Positions 15,610-22,987 of a stretch of 33,516 nt of DNA are shown here, piece by piece. Source of the stretch: Gammaproteobacteria bacterium. GTDB taxonomy: Bacteria > Pseudomonadota > Gammaproteobacteria > Burkholderiales > Sulfuricellaceae. The first letter of the stretch is position 1, and each line of letters starts with the position of its first letter. The notes under the pieces are model-generated. The model was not told where the DNA came from. It ran no database searches and saw only the letters and a program-made list of their open reading frames with translations. The translations under genes and the position numbers were made by a program. Location: positions 1-33,516 of the forward strand of contig JAHJGO010000004.1 in assembly GCA_018824405.1 (NCBI GenBank), written 5' to 3'.

Positions 15610-17907
15610 ATGAAAACCGATCCCCTGTCTGCTGCTTCAAGCGTTCAAAATCTCCCTGCCAGCACACGCGCAGAGGTTGAATCACAACTGTCCGGCAACG
15701 AAGAAATACTTGCCTGGATGGAAGTGGATCTTGATGCCCGGCTGCATTTTTCGCCCGGCCTGCTGATTGCGACCAACCGCCGCCTGCTGGCCAGATCGCC
15801 TTCCGAGACGACATGGCAGGACTGGCCTTACCGCGGCGACCTTGTTCTCCTGCATCACGATCACGCCGGCGTAGGCACGCTGGAACTCCATGACGACCAG
15901 GGCCGCCTGGCCTGCTGGCGCTATACCCTGCTGCATAATGTGGCCGCGCTGCGCCTGATCGAGCACTTCGAGCAGCAGCTCGAAAGCCATGTTTCCGGAC
16001 ATCATGCGCCCCCTCCTGAAGAAGGCGTCTGCCCCAACTGCAAGGCACCCATTCCGCCTGACGAGGATGAATGCCCGGTTTGCCACCGCGAAACCCATGT
16101 GCCGCCATCGACCTGGACGCTGTTTCGACTTTGGCGTTTTGCCAGACCCTATCGCTGGCAACTGCTGTCCGGATTTCTGCTCATGCTGGGCGCAACCGCC
16201 GCCACGCTGGTCTCGCCTTACCTCTACATGCCGCTCATGGACGAGGTGCTGATCCCCTTCCAGAACGGGCAACAGATCGAACCGGGTACGGTTGCCCTGT
16301 ATCTCTCCGGCCTGCTTGGCGCAGCTCTGGTTTCGTGGGGGCTGGGCTGGGCCAAGACCTATATCCTGGCGCTGGTTTCCGAGCGCATCAGCGCGGACTT
16401 GCGCACCGCCACCTACGAGCATCTGCTGCAATTGTCGCTCGAATATTTCGGCGCCAAGCGCACCGGCGACCTGATGGCGCGCATCGGCTCGGAAACCGAC
16501 CGGCTCAGCGTATTCCTTTCGCTGCATGCGCTGGATTTCATCACCGATGTGCTGATGATTGTCATGACGGCAATCATCCTGTTCAGCATCAACCCCTGGC
16601 TGGCGCTGGTCACTTTGCTGCCGCTGCCCCTGATCGCCTGGATGATTCATGTCGTGCGCGACCGTTTGCGCACCGGCTTCGAGAAAATCGACCGGGTATG
16701 GGCTGAAGTTACCAGCGTGCTGGCGGACACCATCCCCGGCATTCGCGTGGTCAAGGCTTTCGCACAGGAAAAGCGCGAGGCGGCGCGTTTCCGCGAAGCC
16801 AACAAGCACAACCTGATCCTCAACGACAAGCTCAACAAGACCTGGTCGCTATTTTCCCCCACCGTTTCCTTGTTGACCGAAATGGGTCTGCTGGTGGTGT
16901 GGGCCTTCGGCATCTGGCAGGTTTCCCATAACGACATCACGGTCGGCACCCTGACTGCATTTCTCGCCTATATCGGCCGTTTTTATGGACGCCTCGATTC
17001 GATGAGCCGCATCGTTTCCGTCACCCAGAAAGCCGCCGCCGGCGCCAAACGCATTTTCGATATTCTCGACCACGTCTCCAGCGTGCCCGAGCCCACCAAT
17101 CCGGTGCACCTCACAAAGCTCTCCGGACAGATCGAGATCCGCGATGCGGGCTTCCGCTACGGCAACCGCGCGGTCATCCGAGGCGTGGATCTGACCATCG
17201 CGCCCGGCGAGATGATCGGTCTGGTGGGCCACAGCGGGTCAGGCAAGAGTACCCTGGTCAACCTGATCTGCCGCTTTTACGACATCTCAGAAGGCGCGAT
17301 CCGGGTGGATGGCGTGGACATCCGCTCCCTTCCTGTTGCCGAATACCGGCGCCACATCGGCCTGGTGTTGCAGGAACCCTTCCTGTTCTTCGGCACCATT
17401 GCCGAGAACATCGCCTATGGCAAACCGGATGCGAGCCGCGAGGAAATAGTGGCCGCCGCCCGTGCCGCCCATGCGCACGAATTCATCCTGCGCCTGCCGC
17501 ACGGCTACGATTCACTGGTAGGTGAGCGCGGCCAGGGCCTGTCCGGCGGCGAACGGCAGCGCATTTCCATCGCCCGCGCGCTGCTCATCGATCCACGCAT
17601 ACTTATCCTTGACGAGGCCACCTCCTCGGTCGACACCGAGACCGAAAAGGAAATCCAGAAGGCACTCGACAACCTGGTGCGCGGCCGCACCACCATCGCC
17701 ATTGCCCACCGCCTCTCCACCCTGCGTCAGGCCGATCGTCTGGTGGTCATGGATCGCGGGCAGGTGGTCGAAATCGGGCCGCACGATGAACTGATGGCAC
17801 GCCAGGGCGCCTACTTCCGCCTTTACCAGGCGCAGGCACGCAACGTGGACGCCGATATGGATGACAAAATTAGTACAATTAGCGTTGAAGCAAAGGCTGC
17901 CGAATGA
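15610..17907 (+). CDS. Cyanophycin-locus ABC exporter (fused permease/ATPase) with PH-like and zinc-ribbon N-terminus
   Basis: This 765-residue half-transporter is expected to work as a dimer in the inner membrane. Residues ~1-125 form an unusual soluble extension resembling a bacterial PH-like domain, followed by a zinc ribbon (Cys141, Cys144, Cys155, Cys158 as CPNC...CPVC). A six-helix type-1 exporter domain (~175-470) follows, then the ATPase with Walker A GHSGSGKST (~540), signature LSGGERQR (~644), Walker B ILILDEATSSVD and H-loop AHRLST. It lies divergent from two cyanophycin synthetase genes and overlaps a DUF1854 gene. I recall this transporter-DUF1854 pair being described as cyanophycin-associated in protein family databases. 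Cargo is unknown. The ATG at 15610 lacks a clear ribosome-binding site; a TTG at 15580 is the alternative. Confidence 0.88.
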   Translation: MKTDPLSAASSVQNLPASTRAEVESQLSGNEEILAWMEVDLDARLHFSPGLLIATNRRLLARSPSETTWQDWPYRGDLVLLHHDHAGVGTLELHDDQGRLACWRYTLLHNVAALRLIEHFEQQLESHVSGHHAPPPEEGVCPNCKAPIPPDEDECPVCHRETHVPPSTWTLFRLWRFARPYRWQLLSGFLLMLGATAATLVSPYLYMPLMDEVLIPFQNGQQIEPGTVALYLSGLLGAALVSWGLGWAKTYILALVSERISADLRTATYEHLLQLSLEYFGAKRTGDLMARIGSETDRLSVFLSLHALDFITDVLMIVMTAIILFSINPWLALVTLLPLPLIAWMIHVVRDRLRTGFEKIDRVWAEVTSVLADTIPGIRVVKAFAQEKREAARFREANKHNLILNDKLNKTWSLFSPTVSLLTEMGLLVVWAFGIWQVSHNDITVGTLTAFLAYIGRFYGRLDSMSRIVSVTQKAAAGAKRIFDILDHVSSVPEPTNPVHLTKLSGQIEIRDAGFRYGNRAVIRGVDLTIAPGEMIGLVGHSGSGKSTLVNLICRFYDISEGAIRVDGVDIRSLPVAEYRRHIGLVLQEPFLFFGTIAENIAYGKPDASREEIVAAARAAHAHEFILRLPHGYDSLVGERGQGLSGGERQRISIARALLIDPRILILDEATSSVDTETEKEIQKALDNLVRGRTTIAIAHRLSTLRQADRLVVMDRGQVVEIGPHDELMARQGAYFRLYQAQARNVDADMDDKISTISVEAKAAE

Positions 17908-18380
17908 CCCATCCGACACCCGATTTCCAGCTCACCCGCAACACCTTTGGACGGCTGGTTTTCAGCAGCGCCGCTGGCGAAGCGCATGAGGGCATCGTGC
18001 CGGTTCGTGCATTCCCCATCCAGGCCCCCGAATCCGGCATCGCGCTGGTGAGCGCCGAGGGGCACGAGCTGGCGTGGATCGACAAACTTTCAGACCTGCC
18101 GGATAGCACTCGCAAATTGATAGAAGAAGAACTGGCGAGCCGGGAATTCATGCCAGAGATTCTCGGCATCCTTGATGTTTCCAGTTTTGCCACGCCCAGC
18201 ACCTGGCAGGTAAAAACCGACCGTGGTGACGCCTCCTTCGTGCTTAAAGGGGAAGACGACATCCGCCGCATTAGCGCCACCACGCTACTGATTGCTGACA
18301 GCCACAGCATCCACTTCCTGATCCGCGACATTCACGCGCTGGACAAGCATAGCCGAAAATTGCTGGACCGCTTCCTGTAA
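17904..18380 (+). CDS. DUF1854 family protein, cyanophycin-associated
   Basis: This is a 158-residue soluble protein with no signal peptide or membrane segment. The sequence fits the DUF1854 family: an N-terminal beta-rich part (FGRLVFSS..., VPVRAFPIQAPESGIALVSAEGHELAWID), a central helical stretch (RKLIEEELASREFMPEI) and a C-terminal half ending in IRDIHALDKHSRKLLDRFL. Its start overlaps the exporter stop (ATGA), so translational coupling and equal dosage are likely; it may be a cytoplasmic partner of the exporter or bind polymer or substrate. The function is unknown and the partnership is inference from gene order. Confidence 0.82.
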   Translation: MTHPTPDFQLTRNTFGRLVFSSAAGEAHEGIVPVRAFPIQAPESGIALVSAEGHELAWIDKLSDLPDSTRKLIEEELASREFMPEILGILDVSSFATPSTWQVKTDRGDASFVLKGEDDIRRISATTLLIADSHSIHFLIRDIHALDKHSRKLLDRFL

Positions 18381-18417
18381 CATGGGAAAGCCAGACGCTA
18401 TCTAAGGAGAAATCACG

Positions 18418-19185
18418 ATGAACAGATTGACAGCAGGCATCGCCGCTTTGGCATTCACCTTTCCCGCCCATGCCTTTGATCTGGAAGGCGCGCTCAAAGG
18501 CGCTCTGGAAAAGAACAGCGCCAGCCAGCCAGCCGCAGCTCCAGTTTCAGACAGCAACAGCGTAGACCAGCTCAAACCCGCCGAGATCAACTCCGGCCTC
18601 AAGGAAGCGCTGACCCTAGGTTCCGAAGCCGCCGTGGCCCAACTCGGCAAACCGGATGGTTTTTTCGGCAACGAAGCACTCAGAATCCCCCTGCCTTCCA
18701 GCCTGCAAAAAGCCGAGAAAGCCATGCGCATGATGGGCATGGGCAATCAGGCGGACGAGCTGATTTTATCCATGAATCGTGCCGCTGAAGCAGCCGTACC
18801 AGAGGCAAAAACCCTGCTGGTCAAATCCGTCAAGGAAATGACCCTGCAGGACGCCAAAGGCATTCTCACCGGTGGCGACACCGCAGCCACGGATTTCTTT
18901 CGCCGGAAAACCGAAACCGAGCTGACCCGCCGCTTTGGCCCGATTGTCAAAAAAACCACTGACCGGGTTGGTCTCGCGCAGCAATACAACAAATATGCCG
19001 GTACAGCCGCCCAGTTCGGCGCGCTCGACAAAAACCAGGCCACGGTCGAAAAATACGTCACCCAGCAGGCGCTGGACCGGCTCTACAAGGTGATCGGCGA
19101 GCAGGAACGCGCCCTGCGCGCCAACCCCATGCAGGCGGGCAGCGCCTTGTTGCAGAAAGTTTTTGGCGCGCTCACGGGAAGATAG
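18418..19185 (+). CDS. DUF4197 family secreted protein
   Basis: This 255-residue protein has AAGGAG 10 bases before the ATG. A Sec signal peptide ends at AHA (residue ~19). After a short Ala/Pro/Ser-rich linker (~33-50) comes the DUF4197 domain, with the recognisable stretch INSGLKEALTLGSEAAV, the block GFFGNEALRIPLP, and DAKGILTGGDTAATDFFR near the middle. The protein is all-helical in appearance and should be periplasmic. The family is widespread in proteobacteria without known function. It lies 37 bp after the DUF1854 gene on the same strand and may be read through from that operon, but it is common outside cyanophycin loci, so a functional link is not assumed. Confidence 0.85.
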   Translation: MNRLTAGIAALAFTFPAHAFDLEGALKGALEKNSASQPAAAPVSDSNSVDQLKPAEINSGLKEALTLGSEAAVAQLGKPDGFFGNEALRIPLPSSLQKAEKAMRMMGMGNQADELILSMNRAAEAAVPEAKTLLVKSVKEMTLQDAKGILTGGDTAATDFFRRKTETELTRRFGPIVKKTTDRVGLAQQYNKYAGTAAQFGALDKNQATVEKYVTQQALDRLYKVIGEQERALRANPMQAGSALLQKVFGALTGR

Positions 19186-19200
19186 GCTTAAAGAAATTAA

Positions 19201-20805
19201 ATGCTGCGATTAACCGAAGTCAAACTACCCATTGCCCACCCTGAAGGCGAAGTCCAGGCGGCCATCCTCAAAAGGCTGGACATTCCGGCCACCGATCTGA
19301 TCGGCTACAGCATCGCCCGCCGCGGCTACGATGCGCGCAAGCCGGATGCCATCCTGTTCGCCTATACGCTGGATGTTGAGGTAAAGAATGAAGCGGCGAT
19401 TCTCAAACGCCTGAAAAGTGACCGCCACCTCTCGCCCACGCCCGACACCCGTTACCAGTTCGTGGCCCAGGCGCCAAAGAGCCTGAAATCGCGCCCGGTC
19501 GTGGTCGGGATGGGGCCGGCGGGGCTGTTTGCCGCCCTGATTCTGGCGCAGTCCGGCTTCCGCCCGATCATACTGGAACGCGGTAAGGCAGTAAGAGAGC
19601 GCACCAAGGACACTTTCGGCCTGTGGCGCAAGGGCGTGCTCAATCCGGAATCCAACGTGCAGTTCGGCGAGGGCGGCGCGGGGACCTTTTCCGACGGCAA
19701 GCTGCACAGCCAGATCAAGGACCCCAAGCATTACGGCAGGAAAGTGCTGACCGAGTTCGTCAAGGCCGGCGCGCCTGAAGAGATTCTCTACGTCAGCAAG
19801 CCGCACATCGGCACCTTCCGCCTGGTGAGCATGGTCGAGAAAATGCGCGCCACCATCATCGAACTTGGCGGCGAAATTCGCTTTCAGAGCCGCGTGGACG
19901 ACATCGAAATCGACAATGGACAGGTGTGCGGCGTGGTGCTTGCCGACGGCGAGCGCATCGCCACCGATCACATTGTCATGGCCATCGGCCACAGCGCGCG
20001 CGACACCGTCCAGATGCTGCATCGGCGCGGCGTCTACATGGAAGCCAAGCCCTTTTCCATCGGCTTCCGCATCGAACACCCGCAGTCGCTCATCGACCGC
20101 TGCCGCCTGGGCAAGAACGCCGGCAACCCGCTGCTGGGCGCAGCGGATTACAAACTGGTGCACCACTGCAAGAACGGGCGCTCTGTGTACAGCTTCTGCA
20201 TGTGCCCCGGCGGCCAGGTGGTCGCCGCCGCCTCCGAACCGGGGCGCGTGGTGACCAACGGCATGAGCCAGTATTCGCGTAGCGAACGCAATGCCAACAG
20301 CGGCATCGTGGTGGGCATCACCCCCGAGGATTATCCGGGCGGCCCGCTGGCGGGCATCGAATTCCAGCGCAAATGGGAAGAGCGCGCCTTCGAACTCGGC
20401 GGCCGCAACTATGAAGCGCCGGGCCAACTGGTCGGTGACTTCCTCAAAGGCAAGGCCTCGACAAAACTCGGCTCGGTGCAGCCCTCCTACACGCCGGGGG
20501 TGCATCTGTGCGACCTCAGCACGGCGCTGCCCGACTATGTCATTGAAGCTCTGCGCGAAGCCATCCCTGCCTTCGAAAAAGATATCAGGGGTTTTTCCAT
20601 GCACGATGCGGTGCTGACCGGGGTTGAGACGCGCACTTCCTCACCGGTGCGCCTGACTCGCGGTGAAAATTTCCAGAGTCTGAATACGGCCGGACTCTAC
20701 CCTTCCGGCGAGGGAGCAGGTTACGCAGGAGGGATTCTTTCCGCCGCGGTGGACGGCATCAAGGTCGCCGAAGCCGTTGCTCTCAGCATGCTAGAACATG
20801 AATAA
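19201..20805 (+). CDS. FAD-dependent dehydrogenase-like protein (COG2509 type)
   Basis: This is a 534-residue flavoprotein. An N-terminal domain (~1-95) with RxGYDARKPDAI precedes the dinucleotide-binding fold VVVGMGPAGLFAALIL (GxGxxG, ~101-116) ending in ILERG. The family block NVQFGEGGAGTFSDGKL and the second FAD contact MAIGHSARDT are present, as is the C-terminal GEGAGYAGGILSAAVDG that closes the FAD site. This layout is that of uncharacterised FAD-dependent dehydrogenases found across bacteria; substrate and partner are unknown. It starts 15 bp after the DUF4197 stop and is probably co-transcribed. Confidence 0.88.
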   Translation: MLRLTEVKLPIAHPEGEVQAAILKRLDIPATDLIGYSIARRGYDARKPDAILFAYTLDVEVKNEAAILKRLKSDRHLSPTPDTRYQFVAQAPKSLKSRPVVVGMGPAGLFAALILAQSGFRPIILERGKAVRERTKDTFGLWRKGVLNPESNVQFGEGGAGTFSDGKLHSQIKDPKHYGRKVLTEFVKAGAPEEILYVSKPHIGTFRLVSMVEKMRATIIELGGEIRFQSRVDDIEIDNGQVCGVVLADGERIATDHIVMAIGHSARDTVQMLHRRGVYMEAKPFSIGFRIEHPQSLIDRCRLGKNAGNPLLGAADYKLVHHCKNGRSVYSFCMCPGGQVVAAASEPGRVVTNGMSQYSRSERNANSGIVVGITPEDYPGGPLAGIEFQRKWEERAFELGGRNYEAPGQLVGDFLKGKASTKLGSVQPSYTPGVHLCDLSTALPDYVIEALREAIPAFEKDIRGFSMHDAVLTGVETRTSSPVRLTRGENFQSLNTAGLYPSGEGAGYAGGILSAAVDGIKVAEAVALSMLEHE

Positions 20806-20827
20806 CCGCTAACCAGTTGATCCGGTA

Positions 20828-20833
20828 TATAAT
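20828..20833 (+). promoter_or_regulatory. Candidate -10 promoter element
   Basis: An exact TATAAT lies in the 71-bp gap after the flavoprotein gene, 43 bp before the start of the DUF2288 gene. No good -35 box is found 16-18 bp upstream, so only the -10 is supported. If real it would start a transcript for DUF2288 and the nitronate monooxygenase-like gene. Confidence 0.35.
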
Positions 20834-20876
20834 TACGCCCTTATATTTTCCCAGTAAAGTTTAAAGCACCATCAAA

Positions 20877-21188
20877 GTGACCGAAACCAGCCACCCGCAA
20901 GAGATCTTGCGCGCCAAAATCAATCTGGAAACATCGCTGATTGCCTGGAATGAATTGCTGCGGTTTTTCGCAAGTGGTACGGTGATTGTGGTAAGCCCTG
21001 AACTGGATCTGGTTGAAGTTGCCAGCATTATTTCGGCAGACGAAAAGGCGCAGGTCGAACAGTGGATGTCTGCGAACAAGATTGGCAAGGTGTCGGACGA
21101 TCAGGCCAGAACCTGGCTGGAAAGCAATGCCATGCTATGGTCGGTGGTCGTAAAACCCTGGATTCTGGTGCAGCAGCGAATAAACTAA
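20877..21188 (+). CDS. DUF2288 family protein
   Basis: This is a 103-residue soluble protein. The start is a GTG at 20877; no ATG occurs until well inside the conserved region. The sequence follows the DUF2288 pattern closely: INLETSLIAWNELLRFFASG, VVSPELDLVEVA, a helix with DEKAQVEQWM, and the C-terminal LESNAMLWSVVVKPWILVQ. The function of the family is unknown; members are small cytoplasmic proteins found in proteobacteria and cyanobacteria. It lies 20 bp before the next gene on the same strand, so the two probably share a transcript. Confidence 0.85.
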   Translation: MTETSHPQEILRAKINLETSLIAWNELLRFFASGTVIVVSPELDLVEVASIISADEKAQVEQWMSANKIGKVSDDQARTWLESNAMLWSVVVKPWILVQQRIN

Positions 21189-21208
21189 GGCTTTAAAAAA
21201 GGATTGCA

Positions 21209-22462
21209 ATGAAATGTGTGGATGATTTCCGCCTCCGGTTTGGCAAACACGAACTGGTGCCGATCATAATTGGCGGGATGGGGGTCGATATATCGACCGC
21301 CGAACTGGCGCTCGAGGCCGCGCGCCTGGGCGGCATTGGACACATTTCAGACGCCATGCTGCCGACCGTGACCGACCGGCGCTATGACACGCATTTCGTC
21401 AAACAGAAACTCAAGCAGTACAAATACAACCTAGATAATTCCGACAAGTCCGCAGTGAAATTCGACCTCGGCCAGATTGCCGAGGCCACGCGCCTGCATG
21501 TCAGCAAATCGATGGAGGCCAAGCGCGGTGAAGGCATGATCTTCATCAACTGCATGGAAAAGCTGACCATGAATGCGCCGCGCGAAACCCTGAGCGTGCG
21601 CCTGAATACCGCGCTGGACGAAGGCATCGACGGCATCACCCTGAGCGCCGGCCTGCATCTCGGCTCCTTCGCGCTGATGGAAGACCACCCCCGTTTCCGC
21701 GACGCCCAGCTGGGCATCATCGTTTCTTCGCTGCGCGCTTTGCAGCTGTTCCTGCGCAAAACCGCCAAGCTCAACCGCCTGCCCGACTTCATCGTGGTAG
21801 AAGGCCCGCTGGCTGGCGGCCATCTGGGATTTTCCCTGGACGACTGGGCTAAGTATGACCTGCGCACCATCACGCTCGAAGTCATGCAGTACCTGAAAAA
21901 CGAAAACCTCAGCATCCCGGTCATCCCGGCCGGCGGCATCTTCACCGGCAGCGATGCGGTAAATTTCCTTGAGGAAGGTGCAGCAGCAGTGCAGGTGGCA
22001 ACCCGCTTTACCGTGGCAGACGAATGCGGCCTGCCGAACAAGGTCATGCAGGAATACTTCAAGGCCAGTGAAAACGACATCGAAGTCAATACCACCTCGC
22101 CGACCGGCTACCCCATGCGCATGCTCAAGAACAGCCCGTCGATCGGCTCGGGTATCAGCCCCGGATGCGAATCCTACGGCTACCTGCTGGACGGCAACGG
22201 CAACTGTTCCTATATCGAGGCTTACAACCGTGAAGTGGCAGCTCACCCGGGCGCCAAGAAGGTTTCGGTCATGGACAAGACCTGCCTCTGCACTCACATG
22301 CGCAACTTCAACTGCTGGACCTGCGGTCATTACACCTACCGCCTCAAGGACACCACGCGCAAGAATGCAGATGGCTCCTACCAGATACTGAGCGCGGAAC
22401 ATATCTTCCGCGACTACCAGTTCAGCAAGGACCAGGAAATCGCTCTGCCACCCCAGGAATAA
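21209..22462 (+). CDS. Nitronate monooxygenase-like FMN protein with Cys-rich C-terminal extension
   Basis: This 417-residue TIM-barrel protein is of the nitronate monooxygenase / 2-nitropropane dioxygenase family. Family features are the opening PIIIGGMGVDIS (~19-30), EGPLAGGHLG (~200-209, including the His region of the family) and the phosphate-binding IPAGGIFTGSDAV followed by GAAAVQVATRF. The family oxidises alkyl nitronates with FMN and oxygen, but related members are enoyl reductases or of unknown role. Beyond the barrel is an added tail with four cysteines (359, 361, 369, 372; CxC-x7-CxxC), well placed for a metal or Fe-S site. AAAGGA precedes the ATG. Confidence 0.85.
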   Translation: MKCVDDFRLRFGKHELVPIIIGGMGVDISTAELALEAARLGGIGHISDAMLPTVTDRRYDTHFVKQKLKQYKYNLDNSDKSAVKFDLGQIAEATRLHVSKSMEAKRGEGMIFINCMEKLTMNAPRETLSVRLNTALDEGIDGITLSAGLHLGSFALMEDHPRFRDAQLGIIVSSLRALQLFLRKTAKLNRLPDFIVVEGPLAGGHLGFSLDDWAKYDLRTITLEVMQYLKNENLSIPVIPAGGIFTGSDAVNFLEEGAAAVQVATRFTVADECGLPNKVMQEYFKASENDIEVNTTSPTGYPMRMLKNSPSIGSGISPGCESYGYLLDGNGNCSYIEAYNREVAAHPGAKKVSVMDKTCLCTHMRNFNCWTCGHYTYRLKDTTRKNADGSYQILSAEHIFRDYQFSKDQEIALPPQE

Positions 22463-22471
22463 GCGAATCCG

Positions 22472-22897
22472 ATGCAGATGAAGCGCACCTCCATCTACAT
22501 CGCAGCGGCATTGGCCGGGTGGATGAACATTTCCAGTGTAAATGCCACACCCGTAGCCGCCACTCCGGCTGTTGCTGCGAGCATGGAACGGAAATCCATT
22601 CTCGATGCTGTGCGGCATGAGATTAAACAGCTGCACGGCCTGCAAGTGGTTTTTGTGGTCAGGCAACTGAAAATTGCCAATAACTGGGCGTGGCTCCACG
22701 CACTGCCGCAATCCCGCGATGGAAAAAACCGCTACGAAGATATCGTTGCCTTGCTCCGCAAGCACGATGGCCGCTGGGAAATCATGGAAATTCCGTGCAC
22801 CGAGGAAGACAACCCGGACTGCCTGGATGCTCCCGATTTTTTCAAGCGACTCCAGCAGCGCATCAAGGGAATCCCGCCAGAAATTCTGCCGCTTTGA
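22472..22897 (+). CDS. Small secreted protein of unknown function
   Basis: This 141-residue protein starts 9 bp after the previous stop, suggesting co-transcription. Its start is ATG 22472, or ATG 22478 two codons later. An N-terminal signal peptide is present (basic MQMKRT, hydrophobic IYIAAALAGWM, likely cleavage near NAT-PVA), followed by an Ala/Pro/Thr-rich stretch. The mature part contains IKQLHGLQVVFVVRQLKIANNWAW, then KNRYEDIVALLRKHDGRWEI, a pattern of short strands seen in small proteins that pair a hydrophobic strand with a DGRWEI-type strand. Two cysteines in IPCTEEDNPDCLD may form a disulfide. No family name can be given safely. Confidence 0.7.
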   Translation: MQMKRTSIYIAAALAGWMNISSVNATPVAATPAVAASMERKSILDAVRHEIKQLHGLQVVFVVRQLKIANNWAWLHALPQSRDGKNRYEDIVALLRKHDGRWEIMEIPCTEEDNPDCLDAPDFFKRLQQRIKGIPPEILPL

Positions 22898-22987
22898 CCT
22901 GCGGCGGCGCCCTTGCCGTGCACCAGGCAAGCCAGGCAATGAACTTATGATGATGAATCGATACCTGTTTAAAACGAGGCCCCAATA

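Noticed and set aside
15682-16809. 375-codon open frame on the minus strand
   Set aside because: Antisense to the ABC exporter, which has complete motifs; no support for a second gene.
19225-20604. 459-codon open frame on the minus strand
   Set aside because: It lies fully antisense to a clear FAD-dependent protein. High-GC third-position bias makes long shadow frames, and it has no motif or ribosome-binding site.
21431-22939. 502-codon open frame on the minus strand
   Set aside because: Antisense to the nitronate-monooxygenase-like gene and the following secreted protein; composition is shadow-like, rich in His, Gln and Gly with no domain.
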